DNA of 64,000 nucleotides from Panicum virgatum (lineage: Eukaryota > Streptophyta > Magnoliopsida > Poales > Poaceae). Position 1 is the first letter of the stretch. Every line of letters begins with the position of its first letter. The DNA lies in assembly GCF_016808335.1 (NCBI RefSeq), contig NC_053138.1, forward strand, positions 15,245,900 to 15,309,899. Reading direction: 5' to 3'. The notes under the pieces are model-generated. The model had not been told where the DNA came from. It did no database searches and was given only the letters and a program-made list of their open reading frames with translations. A program made the position numbers and the translations under genes. Positions 10,956 through 21,708 of this stretch are shown piece by piece.

Positions 10956-11318
10956 AAGTTGCCGATCCACGCATGGAACATTTATATGTACGATGAAACA
11001 CCATGTCCTGCTCTCAAATAAAATTTATGCGCGAGTATAAACTGTCCCTGAAGATTAGAACACTCCAGTGGAGGGAGGTGATCTTAACAGCTGAGCTGAC
11101 AATAGTTTAGCAGTGCATATCAAATAGGAAATGGTGTTTCTTTAACTGCAATTTCACACTAGATATTACCATATTATTAAGACTATGCACAGGCCACAGG
11201 GCGAGAACCAGCAAACAACTCAAGAAACCCGCTAGGGCGTACGTACAAATTGAGTGCATTACCGTGTTAGTTAGGCATCGCATCGCTACATGATGGCAAC
11301 CTGATCCATCGCTACGAA
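10956..11318. other. Intergenic, no feature recognised
   Basis: Short AT-moderate spacer between the F-box pseudogene (plus) and the small membrane-protein gene (minus). It should hold the 3' flanks of both. No repeat or RNA gene is seen. Confidence 0.5.
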
Positions 11319-11739
11319 TCACGTCGTGGAACTCGGCTGCTGCACCGCGACAGCGGGTGCGCCTTCACCCGCGGCGGCCCGCGTCTCCACCGACGACGAC
11401 GCCGGCGGCGGCGCCTCCATCTTGGCAATGCCGCGCCCGCCGTGATGCTGAGGAGGCGGCCCGTGCGCGCCGAACCCGCCGGCGGCCTCCATGTCGTCGT
11501 CGTAGAAGGCGACGCGGTCCCTGCGCGGGCGGGGCCGCAGGTGCCTCTTAGTGCAGACCAGTCCTGGTGCAGACCTGCCCCACGAGGCAGGAGATCACCA
11601 GCAGCGCCGCGATCACGCCCAGCACCACGAACACCGGCGTGTACGACCCGCCGCCGCTGCTGCCGGCCGACGCGTCGCGCTGCCCCTGCAACGGGCGCGC
11701 GCCGGCGGCGGGGAAGAGAGGCGCCGTGGTGGAGGACAT
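11319..11739 (-). pseudogene. Small single-pass membrane protein gene, frameshifted by a 16-bp duplication
   Basis: ATG at 11739. Residues about 33-54 form one hydrophobic helix (YTPVFVVLGVIAALLVISCL) followed by VGQVCT. The frame stops at codon 64. Leaving out 16 bp in the 11551-11575 repeat, the frame continues through a basic segment (RHLRPRPRRDRVAFYDDDM) and a Gly/Pro/Ala-rich tail to TGA at 11319-11321. Total span is 421 bp, that is 405 + 16, and 405 is 135 codons. So the host reading frame is clear and one small insertion breaks it. The protein resembles short, uncharacterised plant membrane proteins; no function can be given. A short intron is unlikely because the repeat is too small to be spliced out. 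Confidence 0.68.
11551..11575. repeat. 8-bp direct repeats around 8 bp: hAT excision footprint candidate
   Basis: The plus strand reads GTGCAGAC, CAGTCCTG, GTGCAGAC. The 8-bp filler begins CAG and ends CCTG, which is what the two outermost ends of a CAGG...CCTG hAT would leave. The 8-bp repeat fits the hAT target consensus nTnnnnAn and is identical to the target duplication of the hAT at 12825-17379. A plain 16-bp tandem duplication explains it equally well. Confidence 0.5.
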
Positions 11740-12169
11740 GGTCGTCGCGCGGCTTCGTTCGGATTCCTCCCCCGTCTCGATCGGCTTCGCCTGGGATCGT
11801 GCACGCCTGCTAAGAGCGATTTGGAGGGTACTTGTTCCTTGCGGTGCTCGGGTTTAATGTGCTTGGAGTGAGCTCAAAGGCTGCGTTTAGTGTGGACGGC
11901 GTGGTTTGGATCTTTGCAAGCGTGTGCCTTTTGGCCATGGTAAAGGTGAAGCTAAGCATAAAGCATCCCGCCGTTTTGTGTCAGTTCTACTTTTTTTTCC
12001 CCCGAGGATGGAATGGATTTTTGTTGCAGTTTAGCAGTACAAAACACAAAGTTCTCTCTGGATGCTGGTGACACACTTTTTTTTATTGAAAACTAGGCAG
12101 GAGCACGGCCGATGCTGGTGACACACTGACAGTTTAGGTTGAATCTTCAGCAGTGGAGAGAGGCATGCA
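11740..12169. other. Intergenic with a 33-bp insert between 17-bp direct repeats
   Basis: Should contain the promoter of the minus-strand membrane gene. At 12061-12077 and 12111-12127 the same 17 bp (gatgctggtgacacact) flank 33 bp beginning with a T-run. This looks like a minute retro-insertion or a repair filler. Confidence 0.5.
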
Positions 12170-12172
12170 TTA

Positions 12173-12406
12173 GGGCAATGTTAATAATTCAGCCAAGTAA
12201 GGATTCTTATAGTCCACTTCTTAGTCAACTAGTATAGTAGTTTAGTCTTTCATTATTAATATAAGATCCACATGTCACTCTCACAAGATTTTTTTAGTTC
12301 TTGTGCCCAAACTGGCTGTAAGCTTGCAGCCCACCTCTCCTTTCTCTTCTTCTCTCTCCTCCACCTCAATATTTAGCCTTCTTGCAGCCACTTATAATAT
12401 TTATTC
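12173..12406. mobile_element. Tourist-like MITE 1
   Basis: TTA at 12170-12172 and 12407-12409. The left end GGGCAATGTTAATAATTCAGCC and the right end read inward (GAATAAATATTATAAGTGG) are imperfect inverted repeats. The 234-bp interior is AT-rich and non-coding. It directly abuts MITE 2 and shares its TTA. Confidence 0.6.
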
Positions 12407-12409
12407 TTA

Positions 12410-12753
12410 GGACAGTCTCAACCTAGACTCTACCATGTAGTCTAAGTATATTTATAGTCCTCTATTTATAGTTTTTTGCTGATGTGGCACCATAATTATT
12501 GAAAAGAGAAGGAAAAAAACAAAACTTGGTTTCTAGATAAGACCTCAAGTCTACGCGCCCTTCAATGCCCAAGAAGCCAGGGAGACTCGCGTTGTGGAGG
12601 GGGCGTGGAGTCCATAGATCTTGTGATGGAAGAAAAATAATAAATGATTTTATGTATATAAACTACTATTACACACTTTGCATTATGAAGTCTAATTTTT
12701 TGTGATGGAGTCTTTGAGGTTTAAGACTCTACGAGTTTGTATTGGGACTGCCC
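12410..12753. mobile_element. Tourist-like MITE 2
   Basis: Flanked by TTA (12407-12409 and 12754-12756). Left end GGACAGTCTCAACC; right end read inward GGGCAGTCCCAATAC. The 344-bp non-coding AT-rich body and a 3-bp TTA target fit Tourist/PIF-Harbinger MITEs. Confidence 0.78.
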
Positions 12754-12824
12754 TTACCAAAAATCCGTTGTGTGACCATGCCAGATGACGTCTTGTCCGT
12801 GCAGCGCAATTGGCTGGTGCAGAC

Positions 12825-15800
12825 CATGGAAAAAAATTTCGACCGGTAAATCCGGTTTACCGGAAAATTTACCGTTACCGGTAGTGTCCGAGAAATGGAT
12901 TTCGGTGATATTTCGCATTTACCGTTTTCAAATTTGAAAATTTCAAAAAAATTATATAAAATAGGGTAAAAATCTGATAAAAAACTAGACATTTTTATGA
13001 GCATTTTGGACTAATATTTTTTGTTGAAATGTAACCTCATATGTTGTGTAAAAAAAAAAGAAAATGAGCTTTTACTGTTGAACGACTCACCTTATCCATT
13101 CGCACGCCCCGAGCAGCCGTCCACCCTCCCCATTTCTCCTCCTCCAGTCCTCCGACACCCGAGCTGCTCCCTCCTTGGCTCCCGGCGATTTCCGACCGGA
13201 TCCCACCGGTTTCCGCGCTCGTGGAGGCGGTTTCCGACCGGCAAGAAGAGGTTTCCGGGCGGGCGCGGGCGCCGGTGCCGCTGCCGGCCGCTCCCGTCAT
13301 TTCCCGAGCGGAAATCGGGGTGTTTCGGCCGGATTTCGTCGCCGGTCGCGCGTAGGTTCCGCTTGCTCCGGGTTTTGCGGTTTTCGGCAGTTCCGGCCGG
13401 TAAATCTTTGATTCCGACCGGTTTTTCTCCCTACCGACCGGATCCGGCTGCTGTGGGTAAGGTTTTTTTTGTTTGAATTTTTTTATGGTAGCAAGTAGTG
13501 TAATATAAGTATTAGTAGAAGTATACAATGTTTTTATGGATTAGAAAACGAGAATGTGCATGTATTTGTTATTCATGTTTTGTTATGTATGTGTATGAGT
13601 ACAAATGTGAAAATTAATATGCATGTGTTATGACAAATTGAGAATGTGCATGTTTTTTTGGTATGTGAATATGCATGTGCATGTGTATGAATGTTGCACC
13701 GTTGCAGGTAAATGGTTGACCCTGTTTGGGAGCATGGAGAAAAAAGGGGATCGGGTTTCAAGTGCAAGTATTGTGGCACATCAAAGAGCGGTGGAGGGGC
13801 AACACGGTTCAAGGACCACTTGGCACATAGAGGTCATGATGTTATTGATTGCCCTTCGGTTCCCCCCGCGGTGAAGAACTTTTTCATTAGTGAGTTGGAC
13901 AAGATAAAGGCGAAGAAGTATGAAAGACAGCAAGATAGACGTAGGAGAGATGCTGCAGCTCGAAGTACTCAATATGTTGACTTTGAAGGTGAGGAAGAAG
14001 AAGAAGAAGAGCAGGATGATGAGTTGCAGCAAGCTTTGAGACATTCACGGGAAGAGTATGAGTTTAGGCAAAGGGCTGGTCCAAGGTATGAGAGGGGTGG
14101 TGGTTCTGGATCAGGCCAGGCACGGGATCCAGGTGGTGGCTCTAGACCAATTGGGAGGATGTTTTCTAGGAGTCGGTCACATATCCCCGAGCGGGCAAGG
14201 GACTATAACCTTGCTACTGCTTCCGGACCGAGGCAGCAGAGGATTGATACGGGGCCTTGGACGTCTAAGGGGAGGACTGCGAGAGAGTTGCTGGGTAGGG
14301 CGTGGTCAAAGGCTTGCCACTCCGTTGGTATTCCTGGACGGAAGGTAGATGACCCTTACTTTAGGGCGGCCATCATAGAGACACAGAAACAAGGTAAATA
14401 ATCATTTATTATTGCATGCCAATTTGTATTGTACATCCCGGATCATATGTGATTATTGCATGCAGGTACTGGGGTCACGATCCCAACTGGGAGGGACATT
14501 GATGGAAAATATCTTTCAGAGAACGTGGAGGAGATAAAGAAGGAGATCAACAAGTGGAAGCAAGAGTTCCCTGAGTATGGTGCCACTATCATATGTGATT
14601 CATGGACCGGTATTTCTCGCAATAGCGTAATCAACTTCTTGGTATATTGCAATGGAATGATGTACTTCTGGAAGTCTATTGATGTAACTGGAAAAATACA
14701 AGATCATCATCTCATACTTAAGGTAATCATTTGTATTTTTCTAATGGATCATGACATTTGTAAGAATTTGTAGTTTTCTAATGGATTCCAACAACTTGCA
14801 GGAGATAACAATTGTTCTGAACGATATAGGGCCAGAAGATGTGATTCAGATAGTCACTGATAATGGCAGCAACTTTAAGAAGGCTTGCAAGCTGTTGGCA
14901 GAGGAGTACCCTCACATTGTGTGGCAGCCATGTCTTGCCCACACGATCAACCTCATTCTTAAAGATATTGGAAAGTGGGATGATCACAAGGCCATGATTC
15001 AGAGTGCCCAATATATTTGTCAATGGTTATACAATTCTAATAGTGTGCACTCCATGTTTAAGAGTGCCACTGGTGGGGAGCTAGTTAAATGGAATGCAAC
15101 AAGATTTGGCACTAACTATATGTTTCTGGAGAGTTTTATGAAGAAGAAAGATCAATTTATGATATGGATGATGTCAACTGAATATAGATCATCACGCCAC
15201 TACAAGACTGAAGCAGGCAAGTATGCATTCGAATGCATGACCTCTGTTCAATGGTGGGCAAACATGCAGTATGTTATTAATGATGTGGAGCCTCTCTATT
15301 CTTTTTTGCGATTTGCTGATCAAGACAAGACTCCAACTTTGGGTGAAGTTCTTATGGAGTACGGCAGCCTCAAGCGTACATATCATACCCGGTTCCATTC
15401 AGATATGGCAAGGTGTGACAGGATCATGGAAATTGTTGACAGAAGGTTGGCTAGTGTGTTCGAAGGTACGTATGCGCACACTGCTTGTGCCGTACACCCA
15501 TATGCTTGTTATGCGTTTGGAATATCAGAAAATGTCTTTGGAGACCTTCGGAAAGGGCTGGAGAAACTTTTTGACATCGACAGAGCAGCACGTGCACTAC
15601 AAGAGTATGAGCTCTTTCGTCGAAAACTTGGAGAATTCTCATCTGACCTTGCTGCGAGGATGGCAAAAGATAGAGGCACTTCTCCAGCTAGTTGGTGGGC
15701 TATGTTTGGTTCAGAAACACCACATCTTCAGATAGCAGCTAAGCGACTACTCTCTCAATGCGCATCATCAAGTGGATGTGAAAGGAATTGGAGTTCCTTT

Positions 15801-17379
15801 GCCTTTATTCACACAAAGCTTCGCAACAGGTTAAGCAGCATGAAGCTCCATAATTTGGTATATGTGCACTACAACCTTCGGCTTCGTATTCAGCGTGCAA
15901 CAGCTACAGTTGAGGCAAGTGATTTCGATCCTGCTACTAGCTTCATGGATCTCTCATTGTATCGGCAGACCAGGCCAATTGAAGAATGGATGCAGCATGG
16001 TAGATCAAATAGAGCACCAACCTTAGATGAAGATTCTGATTTTGCCGACCCTCCTGTGCCTGCTCAGATCTTGACTGACCTCGCACGTAGGGTGGGTGAG
16101 CCAGTAAATGTTGATGATTGGGCCAGAGAGAATATTGGTGACACCCACCTAGGGAAAAGAAAGACCAAAATTCCTCCAAATCAGTCTAAACGAAAAAAAC
16201 AAAGAAAGGGTGACGTTGAGGAGGAAAGCATTGGCACTGACGATACCACACCAGAGCCTAGTGATGATGGACATGGTGGTAGTGGTGGTGATGATGATGA
16301 CGACGACGACGATGACGATGATGGTGATGGCAATGAGGGTGGTGATGACAATGACGATGATGATGGGGATGATCGTGGTGGTGCTTCTACTAGTGGTGCT
16401 CCAACTGGTGCTATGAGATTTACGGGAGAGACTGCCTTCACTCATGCCACACAAGATCAAGATCATGGAGCACCCAGCTCTCAACGTCGCACAAGAAGCA
16501 ATACTCGTCCATTAGGCCCGTACGACGGTGAGGATGATGGTAGCTCTACCTCTGTCAGTTCCACCTACAGCTACCCGTCGGCACCCTCCTTTGTGTGGCC
16601 ACCACAACCACATCCGATGGCTGTCCCTCCGCGTCCTCTATATGGATATCCCCATATGTACTATCAAGGATATCTCCCATATGGAAATCCTCACATGTAC
16701 TATCAGGAATATCCCCCAGAGCAAGATCCCTCCGAATGAGTACCTAAGTATGTAGGTAACACATCTTATTTTCTCACTTGCATTCATTTCTTTTACATCT
16801 TCTCACCCATTTTATTTATTCCTTTTTATAGGATTCGACGTTACAATGGGAGTCATCAACAATTTCCGGTCGGTCGTAAGGTTTTCCTATGGGAAAACAC
16901 CGAAATAAAAATTTTAGAGTATATTATGTGTTAACTATTTGAGACTTGTATTATTTGAACCTATATTTTATTTGAACCTATAAATTGTGTTAACAAGTTG
17001 AACCTATATTTTATTGCATTTGGATTGTGGTTTGTATTGATATACATATGTTTTACGTCAATTCTATTAATATTTGCTTTGTAAGAAAATCATTATGCAT
17101 ATTGAACTATTATATATAAGAATTAGATATAATTCTCTGAAAATATTACACTTCTCTTAACACAATTTGTTGTTTTCTACCGTGGTCAACATTTTTCGGT
17201 AATTATGCAGCCTATTCCACCGAAATTACAACGGAAACCGGTCGAAAAATACGAAATTCGGTGGTTTCAAATTTGAATTGGTTTACCGACCGGTAAATCC
17301 GGTAAACCGCCGGTTTTCGGTATTTTTCCGTTACCGGTGCGGTCCGGTAAATGACTTACCGCCGGTAAGTTTATCCTTG
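12825..17379 (+). mobile_element. Full-length autonomous-type hAT DNA transposon (4555 bp)
   Basis: Perfect 8-bp target duplications GTGCAGAC at 12817-12824 and 17380-17387. The left end reads CATGGAAAAAAATTT and the right end read inward CAAGGATAAACTTACCGG, so the TIRs are short and imperfect with CA at the tip. Subterminal regions (12838-12900 and 17220-17370) carry many ACCGGTAA/TTACCGGT words in both orientations. One three-exon transposase gene fills the middle. Structure, target size and coding content agree on the hAT superfamily. Confidence 0.93.
13712..16739 (+). CDS. hAT transposase with BED zinc finger, three exons, apparently intact
   Basis: Exons 13712-14393, 14466-14722 and 14802-16739 join with GT-AG introns of 72 and 79 bp and matching phases (1 and 0) into 958 residues. 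N-terminus: BED-type finger (CKYCGTSKSGG ... HLAHRGHDV), then a Glu-rich and an Arg/Gly-rich stretch. The RNase-H-like core (DUF659 type) shows CDSWTG and VTDNGSNFKKAC, then CLAHTINLILKDIG. The C-terminal hAT dimerisation domain reads CERNWSSFAFIHTKLRN, then LVYVHYNLRLR. A long Asp/Gly tail follows (about 16270-16380) and a Tyr/Pro-rich end with two YPHMYYQ-like repeats. It should cut and paste this family. The ATG lies just after a likely 5'-UTR intron (ttgcag at 13702-13707). No stop or shift is seen, so activity is possible but unproven. Confidence 0.93.
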
Positions 17380-17387
17380 GTGCAGAC

Positions 17388-17715
17388 TAAAGTGATGATG
17401 CCACGTCAGCCGTAAACCCGAACAGTTGCGAACTTTGAAGTGCAGAAGGAGACGAAGACGAGGATGGAGACGGTAGAAATGTCAAAGTCAACGGCTTACC
17501 TGCCACGATGACCGTCCTTCTCGGCCGTCCGTTGCAGATCTAACAGAAGAAAACGCGCGAGCGCCGTCGACGGCCCTTGACACGTCGTCAGAATGAGTCA
17601 TCGCTTCTCATCACCCTCCCCTCGTCGTCTTATCTTATCCCCGTGCTCTGCTCCCTTCTGCCAAACCTTAGCAGTGAGCAGGCCAGCAGAGCGCACCCAA
17701 AAGAACCCGCGCGCC
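17388..17715 (+). promoter_or_regulatory. Remaining native upstream region of RPL12
   Basis: Only 328 bp separate the hAT target duplication from the RPL12 start codon, so they must hold the 5' UTR and core promoter unless the hAT supplies part. A CCACGTCAG word lies at 17401-17409. No TATA box stands out, as is common for plant ribosomal and plastid-protein genes. Confidence 0.5.
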
Positions 17716-18255
17716 ATGGCTTCCACCGCCCTCTCCTCCGCCTCCTTCTCCCTACTGACCGTCCCCACCGCCTCCTCCTCGCTCCCCAATGCCACAGTCA
17801 CATTCGCCGCCCGCGGCCGAGGCAGCCGCTTCGCCGTCGCCTGCACGTCGACGGCCTCGCCCAAGGTGCTCGAGCTCGGGGACGCCATCTCGGGGCTCAC
17901 CCTCGAGGAGGCGCGGGGCCTCGTGGACCACCTGCAGGAGCGGCTCGGCGTCACCGCCGCCGCGTTCGCCCCCGCGGCCGTGGTCGCGGCGCCCGGCGCC
18001 GGCGCGGCGGGCGGCGAGGAGGCCGCGGCGCCCGTGGAGAAGACGGAGTTCGACGTGGTGATCGAGGAGGTGCCCAGCAGCGCGCGCATCGCGACCATCA
18101 AGGTGGTGCGCGCGCTGACGGACCTGGCGCTCAAGGAGGCCAAGGACCTCATCGAGGGCCTGCCCAAGAAGCTCAAGGAGGCCGTGAGCAAAGACGAGGC
18201 CGAGGACGCCAAGAAGCAGCTCGAGGAGGTCGGTGCCAAGGTGTCCATCGCCTGA
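17716..18255 (+). CDS. RPL12: Plastid 50S ribosomal protein L12 (L7/L12), nuclear-encoded precursor
   Basis: Intronless, 179 residues, ATG at 17716 in context GCGCCATGGCT. Residues 1 to about 45 are Ser/Ala/Thr-rich with few acidic residues, a chloroplast transit peptide. The mature part has the N-terminal dimerisation helices ([20 protein letters not shown]), an Ala/Gly/Pro-rich hinge, and the C-terminal factor-binding domain ([12 protein letters not shown] ... [20 protein letters not shown] ... [20 protein letters not shown] ... GAKVSIA). It forms the flexible stalk of the plastid ribosome that recruits translation GTPases. Length and domain order are normal. The gene is very GC-rich. Its upstream neighbour is the hAT, 337 bp away. 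Confidence 0.97.
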   Translation: MASTALSSASFSLLTVPTASSSLPNATVTFAARGRGSRFAVACTSTASPKVLELGDAISGLTLEEARGLVDHLQERLGVTAAAFAPAAVVAAPGAGAAGGEEAAAPVEKTEFDVVIEEVPSSARIATIKVVRALTDLALKEAKDLIEGLPKKLKEAVSKDEAEDAKKQLEEVGAKVSIA

Positions 18256-18865
18256 GCCGATGCGCCGCAAGCACTAGCTTACACTAGGACTCTTTTTTTT
18301 TTCCTTCACATTTTTTTTGTGCCTCGCCAATTTCTCACACAGTTTTGTTCCCCTTGTTGCTGTAAGAGTCGCGCTGCCTCTACGGTATTTCCGTTCTTGA
18401 ATGGAAATGAGGTTTGACCTCGGTTCAAAAAAAAGGAGCTGTATGGGTGGATATTTCACAATGAGTTTGGCAAGTCACGTACTGAGCATTCAAACTCTGA
18501 AAATTTGTAACAAGTGCACAAAAGCACGATCCCGCACTGATGGATGCCCTGGGTCCAAAGACGCCGAACTGTCGCAGGCTCCTGGCCCCGACGTGGCCTG
18601 CCGCCTGCCTTTTGCGCGAGCGTCCACTTGCCGCCGGTTGCCGGAAGCCGGTGAGACCAGAGACGCGAAACCGAAAGATCTAAAAGCTCTCCCATATGCC
18701 CAACTCCACCCGCTATCTCCATCGCTGCCACGTGCGTTTGCCCAGCCCAAGACCACCGCTGCTTGCACCAGTCAGCTCGCCGGCAAAAGGCGACGCAACC
18801 GGTTCCGGGCTACTAGCGACTTCCGTCCAAAGTGCGTGCAGTGCAGCCACCGGGATAGCTAGCTA
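18256..18865. other. 3' flank of RPL12 and spacer
   Basis: Begins with the RPL12 3' UTR (T-runs at 18291-18321). From 18500 to 18840 a GC-richer segment shows no recognisable protein or RNA gene. Confidence 0.5.
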
Positions 18866-19124
18866 CTCCCTCCCGTTAGCAGACGTACGTCGTTTTAGTT
18901 TATTCTAAATCAAACTTTAACATTGACTAGATTATATAAATTACACAAATGCATATACGTTATTGAAAATAGCTTTACTAAAGTCAGTATGAAATAAATA
19001 TGTCCCATTGTGAACTTATTTGGTATTACGGATGTTGATTCTTTTTTACAAAGTTGATTAATAAGATGAAGAAATTTAAATTTGGATAAAACTAAAAATT
19101 AATAGCATTTTGAAACAGAGGAAG
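18866..19124. mobile_element. Stowaway-like MITE
   Basis: TA at 18864-18865 and 19125-19126 flank ends CTCCCTCCCGTT and, read inward from the right, CTTCCTCTGTTTC. This is the CTCCCTCC type of Stowaway (Tc1/mariner-derived) end, with an AT-rich 259-bp non-coding body. Confidence 0.78.
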
Positions 19125-19126
19125 TA

Positions 19127-20591
19127 CTTAGTTTGATTGTTGTACCAGAAACCCGCGCTACATTTCCGTTTCTGAGGTGTGGAAAGGATCAGACACCGGC
19201 CCATAGCTAGGCATGCATGGATGCGCCGCGTTGCCTTGCGACTAGCACTGGTTGCCTACTTCTAAATTAGCACTGGTATAAGTACGACGAGTCGTTAATT
19301 TCATCGTGAACCAAACACACAGATGTCCAAGCATGCAAGCAGTGTTATATTGTGATTCAAATTCATTGCACAAGAAAAGACCGACTTCCGACGGAGCGAA
19401 GCGGAGGTCCGTCGCCGGAGGCTTGGCCGGAGCACGTGTAGGCCCGTGCCAGGGACGCCTGGGGGTGCGGGGGGCAGAGCTCCCCGCGGTCCGGTTCATA
19501 TATCCTTTAGGATTTGCTCCTCATTTAGTTAATTCTACTTGTAAGCCGTCATTAGGCGTTATAAACATACACCCGATATAGTGAAGATTTGCTAGCTGGC
19601 GCTCGTGGTTTTTCCCTTCCGCATTGGGAGGGTTTTTCACGTTAAATCCTCGTGTCCCCTGCGGTTTGATCTTGTTGTTGATTTGTCATCGCTTCTAACA
19701 AGCAGAACTTCCAAAATCAAATTTGAGTAGCTTTGGCCATTTAATAACTAGTATAAAACATACATACAGTCTGGCAACAATTAACATCGATCACTACAGC
19801 TTTAATTACTAAGACGAGGAGTGTAAAAAAACATTGATGCTACTAGATTCACCACGAAAATAATTTCATTACATATAGTTCTTCTATTTAAAATAACAAA
19901 TTTCGTATACAAATTGGTGTTCAAAGTTGCACCATGTAAACCGCATCAATATCCTAAACAACATATGCGTGTGATCACAGGGAGTACGCTCCATCAGTCG
20001 TCGATTCTACAAGTAGGGAGTTCATATCATCCAACCTGCAAGGTGCATCCATTTACCTTTCAAACAAAGTGCACACATCAATTGCACTTTCTCATTCAAT
20101 CTAGTGCACGTTCAGAATAGCTTTTAACATTTTTTTTGTTAAAAACATTATGTAAACCTAAAATAGCATATATTCAAGCAGAAAAAAGTGAACCTAGAAA
20201 ATGTTGAAGGGAGAAGGGAAGCATTGGCAGTTTAGCAATGCAAATTCCATCTCTGTATAAAGGAATGCAACTTATCATGAGCAAAGAGCCAAATAGGCAG
20301 CAAAAATACACCCAGCATACACGCATAGATTGTATACCCCTACTACATACCTTGGCAACAGCCAAAAAGGCAAATACACACAGCATATACGCCATATGTA
20401 CAGGCATATATCATACACCCCTACTATACCGTAGCAACAACCATCCTAGGCTTGTTTGGCAGAAAGAGGATCCCAGCAAGCTTTGAACTTTTTACTAATA
20501 ATCCATAAGGGGGATTCTGATAACTACCCCACCCTTTTCCACGACGTACAAATGAATACGGACGTGTGCATGTACCAGGCTTCCAATCATA
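19127..20591. other. Intergenic and MYB 3' flank; no gene seen
   Basis: AT-rich with short ORFs only. At 20290-20450 two imperfect copies of about 75 bp occur (shared words: atacacgcatag / catatacgccata and cccctacta). The last part should be the 3' UTR of the minus-strand MYB gene. Confidence 0.5.
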
Positions 20592-21622
20592 TCAGCTATT
20601 CAGCTGTTGCCATGAAAAGACTGATGCATCGTCGTCCAGAAGTCGCCGATGGCCCAGAAGCCAGAAGTTCTCGCCCGACGCGGCCAAGAGCTCCGGAAGG
20701 AAGAAGTCCACGTCCATGGCGCCTCCTCCTACTGGTCCATGGACTCCGTAGCCGAGCTGGTCCGCCACGCTAGATATGCTCGGCTGCTGCGTCACAATGC
20801 CGTAGTCCTGCGTGACCCCCGTCCGGCTGGAGTGGCTGCTGCTGCCTTGGTCCTCTGTGACCGCCGGAGTGCTCCTGCTATGGCCTGCTATGCCCATGCC
20901 ACGGCACATGCTGCTGGCCATGGCGACGGCTTCCATGGCACTGCTGGTGCTGCTGTAGTCACTGCTCCGGTGCCTCTTGGGCTGTATCTTGGTCCTCCAG
21001 AAGTTCTTGACCTCGTTGTCCGTCCGGCCAGGGAGGTGCCTGGCGATCCTCGACCACCTGCGTTGGAAATTAAAAAATCGGCGATCGGTTAGGCAGTTAG
21101 CAGTTCCGTTGGTGCTAGAGCGCAAGGAAATTAACCGGCGGATCGACGCGGGTCGTCGATGTGTACTTGTTGCCCCATCTGGCCTGCAGCTGGACGATGA
21201 GCTCCTGCTCCTCTGCCGTCATGTTGCCGCGCCGCACGTCCGGGTGCAGGTAGTTCAGCCACCGCAGCCGGCAGCTCTTCCCGGTGCGGTTCAGCCCTGC
21301 GCGCGGCCCAGAACGACACCACTGGCGTCGCGTCAATGGGGAAGAGAGATCGAGAGCGAGAGAAAAAAGAGAGGAGGAAGACCATGCGATCGGCCACGGC
21401 GAGAGCTAGCGCGGCGCGCGCCAATGCAATGCAAGTATGCAACTAACCGGCGGCGCGGGCGAGGTTGTTCCACGCGCCCTCGCCGTGGGCGGCGATGTAG
21501 TTGACGAGGACGCGGTCCTCCTCCATCGTCCAGGGGCCCTTGCGCGTGGCCGCCGCCGGCTCGGGCGGCACCGGCACCTGCACGACGACGACGGCGCCGG
21601 CGGCGTCCATGGCGGATTGCAT
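20592..21622 (-). CDS. R2R3-MYB transcription factor
   Basis: Three exons on the minus strand: 21622-21448, 21296-21167 and 21057-20592. GT-AG introns of 151 and 109 bp sit at the two positions typical of R2R3-MYB genes. The spliced frame gives 256 residues, or 252 if the second in-frame ATG at 21610 is used. The R2 repeat ([20 protein letters not shown], three regularly spaced W) and R3 repeat ([20 protein letters not shown], then [13 protein letters not shown]) are complete. The C-terminal part is Ser-rich and ends with [10 protein letters not shown]. The R3 sequence and ENFW motif suggest subgroup 19/20-like factors linked to flower, jasmonate or stress responses; that is inference. Nuclear DNA-binding role is well supported. 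Confidence 0.93.
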
Positions 21623-21700
21623 GGCTCGGCGGCCTCAGCTCCCTCGGCGCGCGCGCGGGGCCTTGGCCTGGGCTGGCCATCCGTCGCCGCGCGACCTTTT

Positions 21701-21708
21701 TTTATATA
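21701..21708 (-). promoter_or_regulatory. TATA box of the MYB gene
   Basis: Minus strand reads CTATATAAAAAAAGG, with TATATAAA about 80 bp upstream of the first ATG, a fitting distance for a plant TATA box plus short 5' UTR. Confidence 0.6.

Noticed and set aside
11548..11575. The 16-bp extra segment as a mini-intron
   Set aside because: Far shorter than any plant intron, and the repeat structure explains it without splicing.
13021..13476. 151-codon plus-strand frame upstream of the hAT transposase
   Set aside because: It lies in the likely 5' UTR/leader of the hAT, is rich in Arg/Phe/Pro and has no family; the transposase starts after a 3' splice site at 13707.
16149..16484. Minus-strand Ile/Thr-rich frame (TTIIVIVVVV type)
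   Set aside because: It is the complement of the Asp-rich GATGAC repeat in the hAT transposase tail.
17593..17715. Upstream extension of RPL12 to 17593
   Set aside because: The extra 41 codons precede a good ATG in GCCATGGCT context and a normal transit peptide; the upstream part looks like 5' UTR.
17577..18287. Alternative plus and minus frames over RPL12
   Set aside because: All are shadows of the GC-rich RPL12 exon; only one frame gives the transit peptide and L12 domains.
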